DNA of 64,000 nucleotides, from contig OX638133.1 in assembly GCA_951804985.1 (NCBI GenBank), forward strand, positions 12,668,501-12,732,500. The letters are read 5' to 3'. A program made the translations under genes and the position numbers. Below are positions 1 through 10,240 of the stretch, one piece after another (within the stretch, counting starts at the first letter, position 1; every line of letters begins with the position of its first letter). Source of the stretch: Dryomyza anilis. Taxonomy: Eukaryota > Arthropoda > Insecta > Diptera > Dryomyzidae. Below the pieces are notes generated by a model. That model was given only the letters and a program-made list of their open reading frames with translations. It had not been told where the DNA came from and did no database searches.

Positions 1-1060
1 TTAACCTGTGAAAGCTAACGCATTAAATGTTAATTACTTTAAAGCCTTAAATCATTGACTAACTGTCTATTTAAACAATTATTAACATCAACAACGCATA
101 CTTTCATAATAATTCGTTTAATAATACATTATGCATCACTAAAAAAAATATATAAATATATTTGAATTATGCTATTTAACATAAAATCCGCATTAAATAG
201 AGTTGGTATTCTATACAAACTTTTCATGAACATTTTCACAAAACACCAACAAAAAATAGCGTTTTGCTGAGTCGTCAAGGCAAAGGCGACTGACTGGATC
301 GTTGCCCTAACTTGAGGGCAACGCCTCGAGCGCGGCAGCTACTTCATTAGCCACTGTGTGTTTTCTACTTAGTTGATTTGCGCTTGCTATCTTCTATTCT
401 ATCTTTATCTCGCTCTTATTTATCTCTCTTTCTCTCTCTTCAGCACACTCAAACTAGCACCAACACTTGAGCTTTGTGCATTTTTGTATTTGCATTAAAA
501 ATGACTCATACGCCACCGAACGCCTTTCTATGCGCCCAATAAAAATTAATCATTCGCCGCGTGGTATGCGCACGCCTGCCAGGCGAGTTTTATACTAATA
601 GTTGTTATATTTATTATTAATTTTATATCAATTTCATGGCGACGACTGTGTCATGTTAATAAATACAACTACCACTACAGTTGCGCTTCTTGGCAGTGAA
701 CAAAAAGGAGAAGAGCAGTGAAGAGCAAGAGCAAAGAGCAGCATAGAGTATAGAAGAAAATAAAGCACTTGATAACGACACAAACACAGTGTTGCCAAGT
801 GTCACTCACACACACACATAGAAACACATTTACGCATACAGCTAAATGTTGCCCTAGGGAAAAGTTGCCACAACTGGCCGTTGGCTACATTGTGCTCCGC
901 AGTGTCCATTGCATTTTATTTATTTAGTTGCGGTTTTGCTCTTTATTTGATGTGTTTATTTTATTGTGTGACTGTGGCTGTGTTTTTTGTTTTTTTAATT
1001 TTATACTGCGCCATTTAATGCTCAAGCAAGCGTTGCAGCTACTCGTGCGAGTGCACTGAG
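1..1060. other. Non-coding, host-like sequence
   Basis: No credible coding frame is seen. The stretch is mostly AT-rich, with more GC-rich patches near 280-340 and 510-590 and a short CA tract near 810. It shows no terminal repeats or similarity to the repeat families elsewhere in the window, so it is probably single-copy host DNA. A regulatory role is possible but nothing in the sequence proves it. Confidence 0.4.
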
Positions 1061-2060
1061 AAAAATTAAAAATAATGGATTTTGCTTTTTGTGTGAGAAA
1101 AATCTAGAACCAGAGCATTAACCAGAAGTAGAGTAAGAGCAAGAACTTGTATAAGTACAAAAACATGGGAAGCAGAACAAGAGCCAGAAAACAAAATAAG
1201 AACGAAAATTGAAAATATTACAAGATCCACAAAAGTTCAGAGCCATAATAAAAATCGGAACTAGATACTGAACAAGAGTAAGAGCCAAGAGCAAGAGCAA
1301 GAAATAAAATAAATTCCAAAACAATATTAAAATTAAAATAATAATTAAAATTAAAATAATAATTAAAATTAAAATAATAATTAAAATTAAAATAATAATT
1401 AATTAGAGCCAAAACTAGAACAAGAACAAAAAAGAACTCCTGTGATGTTGCGCAAAGAGCTTAAATAACATTTTTGAACTATTTTCAAAAAAAATACTAA
1501 TTACTCCAATTATAAAAAGATAACACTGAGTTTTCTTTTTTCATTTAATTTAAAATCTCTTACTGAAATAATGTTTTTTTAAATTATAAATTTTTAGTTA
1601 GCCGTTACAGTTTCGTGGCTTGGCGAACACTTTAAATGTAGACTGTGTTTTACTATTGTAATTTTAACAGTTGAAATTTTTCTAATTTTATTCTAACGAG
1701 TTTGGGATAACATTTTTGTATTATTGCACATACAATTATCTTTAAAATGATATATCACTCTTATATTTTTAGATATCGTATTATTAGTAAAGGCAAGAAC
1801 CAGAAAGAGCAACATAACTAGATTTGGAGTATCAGCAAGAACAAGAGCATGATCGACGTAAAAGAGCATGAAGAAAAACAAAAGCAAGATCAAATGGTAG
1901 AATAGAAACAAGAATCAAAGTAAGAACAAGATCTAAATCAAGATCAAGAACAAGCAACAGAGAAAGAGTCAGTGTCAGAAAAGGCAAGACCAGAATCAGA
2001 ACCAAATATAAAAGAAGATGAAAAACAATGAACAGAATAAGAGAAATAAGCTAATATTTA
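1061..2060. repeat. Purine-rich AAGAACAAGAGC-type tracts
   Basis: Two blocks (about 1,090-1,320 and 1,790-2,040) consist of degenerate AGAACAAGAGC-like words with almost no pyrimidine runs. Between them lies AT-rich sequence of about 350 bp. Open frames on the opposite strand are low-complexity by-products. The split suggests a single purine-rich tract opened by an insertion, but I see no clear termini. Confidence 0.5.
1326..1402. repeat. 18-bp tandem repeat, about four units
   Basis: The unit ATTAAAATTAAAATAATA is repeated head to tail about four times with no visible divergence. It is a recent minisatellite inside the purine-rich tract. Confidence 0.85.
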
Positions 2061-2134
2061 TATCCAATGTTAGAAACATGTCAAACTATGCTATGGTATT
2101 TTATGTTTTGATATTTATTACTGTTTTTGAATAA

Positions 2135-2365
2135 CACAGAAAAAAATTCTTCATCAATATGATGAATTTATTCATAAATATTATGAATTTTTTACCAACT
2201 AACAGATTCATCATATTGATACCACCGTTCGTTCATTAAATGACATATTGATGAATGCATTAGTTATATATGGGAAGTTATTAATACTATCGAACTTCAA
2301 AGTGAAAAAGGAAATATTCAATGCAATGGATTTAAATCGTCATATTGATTAATTTGTTCATAATA
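2135..2365 (+). mobile_element. MITE with TTCATCAATATGATGAATT end, left part
   Basis: The segment starts CACAGAAAAAAATTC and runs into the palindromic word TCATCAATATGATGA. The same end occurs in reverse complement at about 59,150-59,196. It is interrupted by Helitron copy A, and similarity resumes after 3,547 for roughly 100 bp. The 58.6-59.2 kb copy supplies the uninterrupted arrangement. The superfamily is not clear. Confidence 0.6.
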
Positions 2366-3547
2366 TCTATCTATATATATAAAACTCTTGGCCCGTCTGT
2401 CTGTCAGTCTGTCGGTCTGTCTGTCTGTCTGTTTGTTTGTTCCAGCATCACGTCTAAACCGCTGAATCGATTTAACTCAAATTTTGCACCAGGATACTAT
2501 GGAGTCCGGAGGGTGTCATAGGCTATATATGGGCGAAGGGGCGTAGCACCTCCCATACAACCTAAACTTTTAAAACGACATATCTCGGCACATACACAAG
2601 CTTAGAAGATGAAACAAAAAAATCAAATACAAAAAAAAAAATACAAAAGTAAAAACACAAAAACAAAAGCAAAAATCAAACACAAAAGTAAAAGCACAAA
2701 ACTTAAGCACTAACTCAAAAACAACAGAAAAATAAAAAAGGATAGAAAACAAAATCAACCACATCAAAATTCACCACACTAAAATTCACCACACTAAAAC
2801 TCATCACACTACAATTTACCACACTAAAACTCACCATACTGAAATTCACCACACTCAAATTCAAAACACCGAAATTCACCACACTCAAATTCACCACACT
2901 AAAACTCAACACAATAAAATTCACCACACTAAAACTCACCATACTAAAACTCACCACACTAAAACTCACTACATTGAAACTCACCACACCAAAATTCATC
3001 ACACTAAAATTCACCACACTAAAATTCACCACATTAAAATTCACCACATTAAAACTCACCACACTAAAATTCACCAAACTAAAATTCACCACAATAAAAT
3101 TCACCACACTCAAATTCACCCACTTAAACTGACCACACTAAAATTCACCACACTTAAATTGAACACACTAAAACACACAACAATAAAATTCACTGCACTT
3201 AAACTCACCACACTAAAATTCAGCACACTAAAACTCACCACACTAAAACTCACCACACTAAAAGTAACCACAATACTGGGAAAATCTCTACGGGGAAGAA
3301 TTCTACGGGAAAGAATTCTAGTGGGAAGAATTCTACGGGGAGCACAGTCTGAGAAAAAATTGTATATGAGGACAGTTGTTTTAGCGGAGAATTAGTTTGG
3401 TTTTGGTTACTACATTTATAAAAACAATAAAAAATACGTCCACGGGTCCCTGATATAAATAATAAAAATGTTATTTATATTAATAAAATTGCTCAATAAC
3501 CTTGCATTCACAAAATCTTTGCACCAGTCGTGTACGAGTCCAGTTAA
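2366..3547 (+). mobile_element. Non-autonomous Helitron, copy A
   Basis: The 5' end is TCTATCTATATATATAAAAC preceded by A. A short conserved 5' region (to about 2,600, shared with copy B) carries a (GTCT)n tract. It is followed by A-rich sequence, a 15-bp satellite (about 2,757-3,270), a second 15-bp repeat (about 3,276-3,340) and a 3' region shared with copies B and C. The end, GTGTACGAGTCCAGTTAA followed by T, is a decayed form of the family 3' end GGGTCCAGCTAG|T. There is no Rep/helicase coding, so any movement needed an autonomous partner. Insertion between A and T fits Helitron behaviour. It lies inside the MITE that begins at 2,135. Confidence 0.8.
2757..3270. repeat. 15-bp satellite inside Helitron A, about 34 units
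   Basis: The unit on this strand is CACTAAAATTCACCA, with T/C variation giving CACTAAAACTCACCA. The reverse complement reads TGGTGAGTTTTAGTG. Because 15 is a multiple of 3, every frame stays open and gives artificial five-residue protein repeats of the SVVNF/SVVSF type. The same monomer occurs in Helitrons B and C. Confidence 0.95.
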
Positions 3548-3980
3548 TGAATATAATTTGCAATATGATGAATATTGTTGAACTAATTTTTTTTTTTCAA
3601 AATAAATTAATTGATGAACATTTTTTTTGAATGTTTCGAAAAAAAAAATGTCTTTAAATATTAATTCGAAAAAAGTGTTGCATAAATTTTATTTAGAAAA
3701 TAACAGAAAAAAATTAAAAAATAAAATTCGCAAAAAAAATTTGATCGAAAAAATGTATCCGAAAAATGTTGTTTTCGAAAAAAAATATGTTTTCGAAAAA
3801 AATAAGTTTTTCAAGAAAACTTTCAAAAAAAAAAAAAATAGAAATTTTGTTAGGAAATAACAGAAAAACAATTACTAAAAAAAAAATTAAAAAAAAAAAT
3901 CGTAAAAAACTGATCGAAAAATTAGGTTTCGAAAAAAAAAGTTTTTTGAAAAAAAAAATGTCTGGCAGATAAATGGAATA
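3548..3980. repeat. MITE right remnant, then degenerate CGAAAAAA-rich tract
   Basis: The first about 100 bp continue the MITE broken by Helitron A. From about 3,630 to 3,960 the sequence is runs of A broken by TTTCG/CGAAA words. The lysine-rich open frames here come from composition and are not credible genes. Confidence 0.5.
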
Positions 3981-4960
3981 TTTTCTGCTGTGTATTTGCA
4001 GGTTGTCAAATTTTGTAAACTTTTATTGTCAGATTTATGGCATACTTTGGATACGGGTAGAAAACAGACAACCTGTGATACAGTCTCCGCATTTGTCTAT
4101 TTGAAATATTTCGAAAAACGGTTTCTAAACTGCCTCGAACCTGCGAGCCTTACTTTGCTTGTGATAAGTTAAGAAAAATGTTTATGAATTATTTGTTAAT
4201 CAATCAAATAAACCAAGTTATATATTTAGGGAAAACCACAAAACCTTTTTTATGGTATGAACTGTGACAGTCTCATTTCTATAATATTTATATTAAAATC
4301 CATATTCAAATTTCATTTTCAATGTAAAAATTTTTGTTGCTCCGCTATGTATGAAAAAAAAACTACATATAAAGTAGATACCAAACAAAGCAAATGAGAA
4401 GAAAAGAAAATGGAAATTAAAAAGAAAAAGAAAATAGTGGAATACAAATAATTTGAAACTAAATAAAAAAAAATAAAAAAATAATATTGTCTTCGATGTT
4501 GTTCGCCGCAAGGTGCCCTCTGTTAATGAAAATTTCATTGTGTAATTAAATAATAATTTCCTGCGTTGTATTGTGTTGTGCTGTGTATAGTGCTGCGATG
4601 TCGTTGTCACTGCGAGATAAATAAATTTACTCCACTTTATTGTGAGTCCCTTGGAGCCCCATATTGTGCTCAGCTATATGTGGCCCCCGGGGGTTAAACA
4701 CATGAAACTCATAAATACTTATGACGCTTGGCGACAATGAGATATAAAATGACAAACCCAACGGCACGGCAGATGTGTGTGTGTGTGTGTTGGTGTGTGT
4801 CTGTTTGTGAGTCTGACAACAAAGTCACAAATATTCAAGTTTGTATTTAGTACTTTTTTTACTTGTTTTTATTTTTTTCTTGTATTAATAATAAAAAAAT
4901 ATTGAGTTATGAGCAACATGTTTAAGTTGTACATTATAAAGAGTTTTATATGAATTCAAA
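3981..4960. other. Unassigned non-coding sequence with GT microsatellite
   Basis: No gene or bounded element is recognised. A (GT)n tract lies at about 4,774-4,800. The block around 4,600-4,720 is less AT-rich and could be single-copy host DNA. Confidence 0.35.
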
Positions 4961-4963
4961 TAG

Positions 4964-6160
4964 TAGGGGAACCTGGTGTAAAGTGGGATATAGGGTAATG
5001 TGGGAAATTGTAATTTTTGGAAATATATTTAGAAAAATACAATTGTTTCTTAATATGACATCAACTTTTAATACTTGGTTAAAATCATATAAATATTTTT
5101 ATATTGCATTTCGAGAATGTGTGAACTCATTTTTTTTTATGTTTTTTAGGATTTTATGAATATCAAAATGTGAGAATTTTTATCCTTTCTTAATTAAGAC
5201 GGTATTTTTAAAAATATCGCATATTTTATATCTTTTAAAATACAGACAGGTTTGGCGAATAACTAAACATTGTTTAAATGGTGCTAAGTTATGTTGAAAT
5301 TGCAATATTAGGGTATTGTAGGAAACATTTTCTGGGGTAAAGTGGGAAACGTAATTTAATCAATTTGTGATGTAATTTTAGTGAAAATATTGTGTTATAA
5401 GAATTATTTAATTAGTTTGCAAAAAAAAACTTCAATCGTGGCGAAAAACCAATGAAAAGCAAAATTTTGATTTCACCTGTGATAATATTTGAATTGCTGA
5501 AGAAGGCCGAGATACGAGCCTTTGACAGGAGCAAAAAGAATAATACATCGGTAAATATTCTACAACTTAATAAGGAAAAGAAGAATTTTGTCACATTCTA
5601 TGCATAAAATGGCGAAAAAATTAAATTTCAACAATTCAATGAACTGCACAGAACTGTAAACGTGCTGTATACATGAAATGTGAGAAGTTGATGACCAGCA
5701 ACTAAACCTGTGTCTAGAATATTCGGACTAGGAGTAAATGCACCATATTTTTTCGTATTTTCTCAACATAACTACTGAGATGTTTATGAATTTATTTTTT
5801 TTTCTTTTTTTTCTTGTATTTCCGTTCTATTTGCTTTACCTTATTATTTTTTTTTTATTCTTAATATATTTGACTTTATTAAAAAAATAAAAAAACATGA
5901 AAACGAAAAACAAAAATAGCATTATGGTAAAAATGGTGAAATTTTCTTTTTACTCCAACATTTTTAAACAAGACCGAAATTGAGCTGTTTTGAAATATCG
6001 CTCAAAAATTCTTTAAAAAGCAAATAAATAGTATTCTTTTAATGCAAAATGTTGAATCATGAACCAGTCAATGCAATAGACTATTTAAAAAAAATCAAAT
6101 TTCAATAAAAGCTTTTTTGAGAAAAATCAAAACGTGTCCCACTTTACCTCAGGCTCTCTA
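4964..6160. mobile_element. DNA transposon with TAAAGTGGGA inverted ends, copy 1
   Basis: The left end TAGGGGAACCTGGTGTAAAG and the right end (reverse complement TAGAGAGCCTGAGGTAAAG, then TGGGA) form imperfect terminal inverted repeats of about 25 bp. GTAAAGTGGGAAA recurs inside at about 5,336. A diverged relative lies at 42,600-43,620. No transposase frame is convincing and no target duplication is obvious, so the superfamily is left open. Confidence 0.65.
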
Positions 6161-6179
6161 GTAACCCAATAAACATATT

Positions 6180-6510
6180 GTTGATAGTACATTGACATTT
6201 CGAATTCGTAATGATATTGTTAAATTTCTATGGTATCACTATTGAATTATATGTCACAACAAAAGCTGTTCAATGAAACAATTTAATAATTTTTATTTTT
6301 GAAGAAATTTTGCATCTTATGGAAACTTTTAAAATTTAGTAAGTTGGAAACATTTTTTGCTGGATTCAATAAACTAATTTTTAATACCAAACTAGGTAAA
6401 CAACAATTTGAATGTGTTGATGGCTATAGAATGCTTAGTGCACTATATCATGAAAGATATTTTCAAGGCAAATTAATTCAAATAATATTGAAACTGAATA
6501 ACTAAATTGA
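6180..6510. other. AT-rich unassigned sequence
   Basis: No terminal repeats, satellite or coding similarity is seen. An open frame of 68 codons here has no recognisable motif. Confidence 0.3.
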
Positions 6511-6790
6511 ATAATTTTTCGAATTCGTTTCGCTATCGAGAATCCATTTAATAACGATATCGTTAACGATAGAGCTAATTTTTTCGATAGCGCTATCGTT
6601 CTCGAATCGTTAACGATAGACTAGAATTATTTGTTGTTATCAATACGTCATCACACAAAGATCACTGATGAGGATACTGTGCTGATCATTGACTGTGTTG
6701 TGTTTTCAATTTGTTGTTGTTTCTTCAAAAACTTTCGATTATAATGTTCGTTCAAATGATATCGTTTCGATATCGTTTGGTATGCTGGGA
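6511..6790. other. Cluster of CGATA/TATCG palindromes
   Basis: The block contains two perfect 14-bp palindromes, TAACGATATCGTTA and CGATAGCGCTATCG, plus further CGATA/TATCG words, ending with a doubled ATATCGTTTCGATATCG near 6,760. CGATA clusters are known binding motifs for fly DREF/BEAF-type factors (established knowledge). The block could instead be the end region of an unrecognised transposon. Confidence 0.45.
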
Positions 6791-6993
6791 ACAGATTAGA
6801 CAAGTGGTGTCAAATTATTTTTATAAATTATAAATTTTGGTTTAGTCTTTTTCCATTTTTAAATCGTTGTGTCTTTTTTTTGCATATATTGTTCGAAAAC
6901 TATTTCGAAATAAATTCTTCTTTTAAAAGAAAAACTACTCAAGAAAAAGAGTATATGCAATTTGGTAATACTTTTCTATCACCCAGAACATCA

Positions 6994-7234
6994 GGGGGGT
7001 TACTATGTATCGCGATTCGAAAGTCATTGCGATAAAAGTCAATTTAAAACGAAGAACAAAGCGTTACGAAGGCAAATTCATGCAATCGAACGGAATTGAA
7101 AAGTAACCGTGTTGTCACTTTGTGAATTTGAATACGAAAGTTCCAAATTTAAATGCGAAAGTAACACTACCAAAGTACCATTTATTAGAATGCGAGTAAT
7201 ATCACATTCGAATCGCATTACAGAGTAACCGCCC
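6994..7234. mobile_element. Short MITE, GGGNGGTTACT inverted ends
   Basis: The left end GGGGGGTTACTATGTATCGC matches the reverse complement of the right end, GGGCGGTTACTCTGTAATGC, and the match continues into GATTCGAA. The termini are about 30 bp of a 241-bp element. No coding potential or clear target duplication is visible. Confidence 0.7.
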
Positions 7235-7249
7235 AGGTAAACGATATCA

Positions 7250-7771
7250 TAATAAATTAGACAAAAATGGGGTGCTCCGTAAAGAAATTTTGAGAAAATC
7301 AATGACAAAATCAAAATTTGCATTTTTCTTCTTGTAAATTTCAATTTTACGTACATTTTAAAAATGATAGAAATCGTGGGGGCTCAAAGATTTGATATAT
7401 CATTAGAAGGGTAATTCAATTGTCTAAAACATGTGTTAAAAATTGATATTCATTTATCAACATAGTATACTTTAGAACCAATTTTCTTGACTAGGTTATA
7501 TCAGTAAATAAAATGCATTTTTTAAACACCCTTGTGGCAATCAGCACTTACTGTGCAAATAGATACTGTAATATTTATATTTTAATTTTTATGTATTCTG
7601 TTTTTAGAAATTTTGTTTTGTCAAAATTTATAAAATTATTTTTAATTCGTTTTAGTTTTTTTTTTAAAAAAAAGTTTTATCTTTTTCTTAAAATTGTATT
7701 TTATTTAAACTGGCTAAAACAACACCCTGCATCTTAAAGTGGGTGCAAAAGTAGACATTTTATATTTAATA
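7250..7771 (+). repeat. Dispersed repeat R, left part (split by Helitron B)
   Basis: This sequence closely matches 13,855-14,168, sharing GAAATTTTGAGAAAATCAAT, ATCTAAAACATGTGT and CTTGACTAGGTTAT blocks in the same order. The copy is broken at A7771 by Helitron B and resumes at T9801 with TTTCTTATTTCTTTGAGTCA. No coding similarity is seen; it may be an unrecognised transposon. Confidence 0.75.
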
Positions 7772-7971
7772 CTATCTGGACCCGTGCACGATTCGTGCCA
7801 AGATTTTGTGAATTTAAAGATATGGAACGATTTTATTAACATAAAAAAACATTTATATTATTTATGTCAGCGTTTTGGAAGTATTTTATTGGTTTTATAA
7901 ATATAATAACCCAATAATAATTCTCCGGCAAAACAACTTTTCCCAAAGACAATTATTTCTCAGACTGCGCT

Positions 7972-8130
7972 TCCCCGTAGAATTCTTCTTAGTAAACATC
8001 TTCCCAGTAAAATTTTTCTCCATAGAACTCTTTCCCGTAGAATTCCTCCCGGTAGAGTTCTTTCCGGTAGAATTGTTCCCTGTAGAATTTTTTTACCATA
8101 GAATTCTTCCCGAAGAGTTTTCCCAGTAGA
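7972..8130. repeat. 15-bp CCCGTAGAATTCTTC repeat in Helitron B
   Basis: About ten diverged units of CCCGTAGAATTCTTC lie directly beside the GTGGTGAGTTTTAGT satellite. The period is again 15 bp, giving open frames of the PVEFF type. Fewer copies of the same repeat occur in Helitron A (about 3,276-3,340) and Helitron C (about 18,295-18,370). Confidence 0.85.
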
Positions 8131-8139
8131 AGTTTTAGT

Positions 8140-9136
8140 GGGTCTGGTACGATAAGTCGAAATTTAAAATATCGAAACTAAAAATACAGAAGACAAAAAT
8201 GTAGAAAATCAAAATGCAGAAACCTGAAAATGTCGAAAACAAAAATGTCGAAAACAAAAATGTCGAAAACTAAAAAGTCGAAAAAAAATAAGTTGAAAAA
8301 TAAAATGTTGGAAAACAAAATGTCGAAAGCTAAAAATGTTGAAATTTAATATGACGAAATCATTTTTTGCCGAAAAAATGATGGAAAATGTCGAAAAAAC
8401 TCGAAGATAAAGATATTAAAAAAGAACGAATTCAGATTTTTACCAACTCTTGGATTCATGCGGAGATTTTTAAATATGCTGCCTTCAAAATACCATCTTG
8501 GAATTTAGCTTCAACACTTATAAAAAATCCACAAAAAATTCGATTTTTTTTTAAATACTTTTTTTAAGGACATGCAATTCGAAGTTCAAGGATAACGACC
8601 ATTGGTCATATGTTCATGTTAAGAAAAATTTTCCAAAAGATTGTTTTATTAGTTTTAAAACGAAACCTTAACAAAGTTTCTAGCATCAAGGGATATTTCA
8701 ATAGGAACCACCATACAAAACGTATCATTGACAATTTTTTAACTTTGGACTGTATCTCTGGAAAAAGTGATATCTTTGTAAATAGTGGTCGGAAAAAAAT
8801 GGTGAATGCAGATCCCGATATCCCTTATCAGTTGCCAAAATATCATTTAAATCGAAGAGAGTGAGTTGCAAATCCTACGAGATTTGGTGTGGACTTGCTC
8901 ATATAGGATTTGAAATTTGTATTTCAACATTTTGATATTTCGGCATTTTAATTTTCGACATTTCTTGATCCTTTCTTGTATTTATAGTTTAAAAATTTTG
9001 TCGACATTTTCTAGCTTTAAAATATTTTTCGACATTTTGTGATTCGGCCAAATATTGTTTCGGCCTTCTAAGGCTTTTATAATTTCGACTTTTTAAGGTT
9101 TCGAAATTTTTTTTTTCGATATTTCGTAAGGATCCC
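8140..9136 (+). mobile_element. Mutator-like (MULE-type) non-autonomous element, copy 1
   Basis: Ends GGGTCTGGTACGATAAG and (reverse complement) GGGATCCTTACGAAATA are imperfect inverted repeats. They are flanked by perfect 9-bp direct duplications AGTTTTAGT at 8,131-8,139 and 9,137-9,145. A 9-bp duplication with GGG-starting ends fits Mutator-like elements (established knowledge; superfamily call is inference). Subterminal regions hold inverted blocks of a roughly 15-bp AAAATGTCGAAAACA repeat. The core (about 8,450-8,900) is related to the ACACCAAAT elements at 11.2 and 55.7 kb. No transposase is present. It inserted into the satellite of Helitron B. Confidence 0.85.
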
Positions 9137-9425
9137 AGTTTTAGTGTGGTGATTTTTAGTATGGTGAGTTTTCATGTGGTGAGTTTCGGTGTGGTGGGTT
9201 TAGGTGTGGTGAGTTTTAGTATGGTGAGTTGTAGTGTGGTGAATTTTATTGTGGTGAGTTTTAGTGTGGTGAGTTTTAGTGTGGTGAGTTTTATTGTGGT
9301 GAGTTTTGGTGTAGTGAATTTTAGTGTGGTGAATTTTAGTGTGGTAAGTTTTAGTGTGGTGAATTTTATTGTGGTGAATAATAGTGTAGTGAATTTTATT
9401 ATGGTAAGTTTTAGTGTGGTGAGTT
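9137..9425. repeat. 15-bp GTGGTGAGTTTTAGT satellite in Helitron B, about 19 units
   Basis: Head-to-tail units alternate GAGTTTTAGTGTGGT and GAATTTTAGTGTGGT. The array is the right-hand continuation of Helitron B after the Mutator-like insertion. The 112-residue open frame across it is a repeat artefact. Confidence 0.95.
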
Positions 9426-9800
9426 CGGTTTTCTTTTTCTATCCTTTTTTGTTTTGGATTTTAGTTTTATTTTATTGCATTTAATTTTGTATTTTTGCTT
9501 TTGTTTTGTGCTTTTGCTTTTGTTTTGTGCTTTTGTTTTGTTTTGTGCTTTTGCTTTTAATTTTTTTGTATTTGAGTTTTTTGTTTCATGTTCGTAGCTG
9601 GTGAAAGTGCCGAGTTATACCGTTTTGAAAGTTTAGGTTGTACGTTAGGTGCCACGCCTCTTTGCCGAATCCCGCCCATATATAGCATATCATTCTTTCC
9701 ATCATACCGCATCTGTGGTAAAAATTTCAAGAAAATCGGATCAGCCGTTGAGACGGAGAAGCGGAACAAACGTACAAACAGATTTATTATATTAATATGA

Positions 9801-9870
9801 TTTTCTTATTTCTTTGAGTCATAGAATGACACCCTGAATTATTGACATCGATGAGCCAAACACCCTGTAT
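9801..9870 (+). repeat. Dispersed repeat R, right part
   Basis: TTTTCTTATTTCTTTGAGTC and the following TAGAATGACACCCTGAATTA-like sequence continue the repeat broken at 7,771 and match 14,169-14,240. Confidence 0.7.
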
Positions 9871-10240
9871 TACAGATCGTGTTATGTCAAGGTAAAAATA
9901 CAATTATAACTTTACGATTATATGCCTGGTAAATTTATTCTAGATTTTATATTATACTTCAAAATTTGTATAAAAATGTTCCTATTTCAAAGTTTTGACT
10001 GTCTAAATACTTTTGTCAATGATGTTTTTTTTTATTTTGTTGCAAATATGCTACAGTTTTTAAAATGATACGACGTATGTAAGAGTCAAAAATTTTAACA
10101 AAAATTTCAATCAACAGCAAAGTGTAGCGCACTATAATTCAGTTTACTGCGCACCACAAAGAAATGATGTCTGAAAATGATAATACAAAAAAAATGAGTG
10201 GGAGAAATACAAAAAAAGCTAAAAATCGAAAATTTTTATG
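9871..10240. other. AT-rich unassigned sequence
   Basis: No repeat structure, inverted ends or coding similarity is visible. Confidence 0.3.

Larger units (their letters stand above)
7772..9800 (-). mobile_element. Non-autonomous Helitron, copy B, with nested Mutator-like element
   Basis: Read on the minus strand, the element starts TCATATTAATATAATAAATC after A and ends GCACGGGTCCAGATAG before T, with a hairpin-forming GGCACGAATCGTGC just upstream. The 5' region matches Helitron A. Both boundaries are fixed by the related unoccupied sequence at 14,160-14,170. The element is 2,029 bp; without the nested insert (997 bp plus one 9-bp duplication) it would be 1,023 bp. It has no coding capacity of its own. 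The terminal CTAG of copy C is ATAG here. Confidence 0.88.

Noticed and set aside
2715..3119. 134-codon frame of SVVNF/SVVSF repeats, and equivalents at 9,146-9,484 and 18,460-18,909
   Set aside because: A direct result of a stop-free 15-bp satellite inside Helitrons; frames on both strands are open for the same reason.
3627..3972. Lysine-rich open frames
   Set aside because: Produced by runs of A with CGAAA words; no start context or domain.
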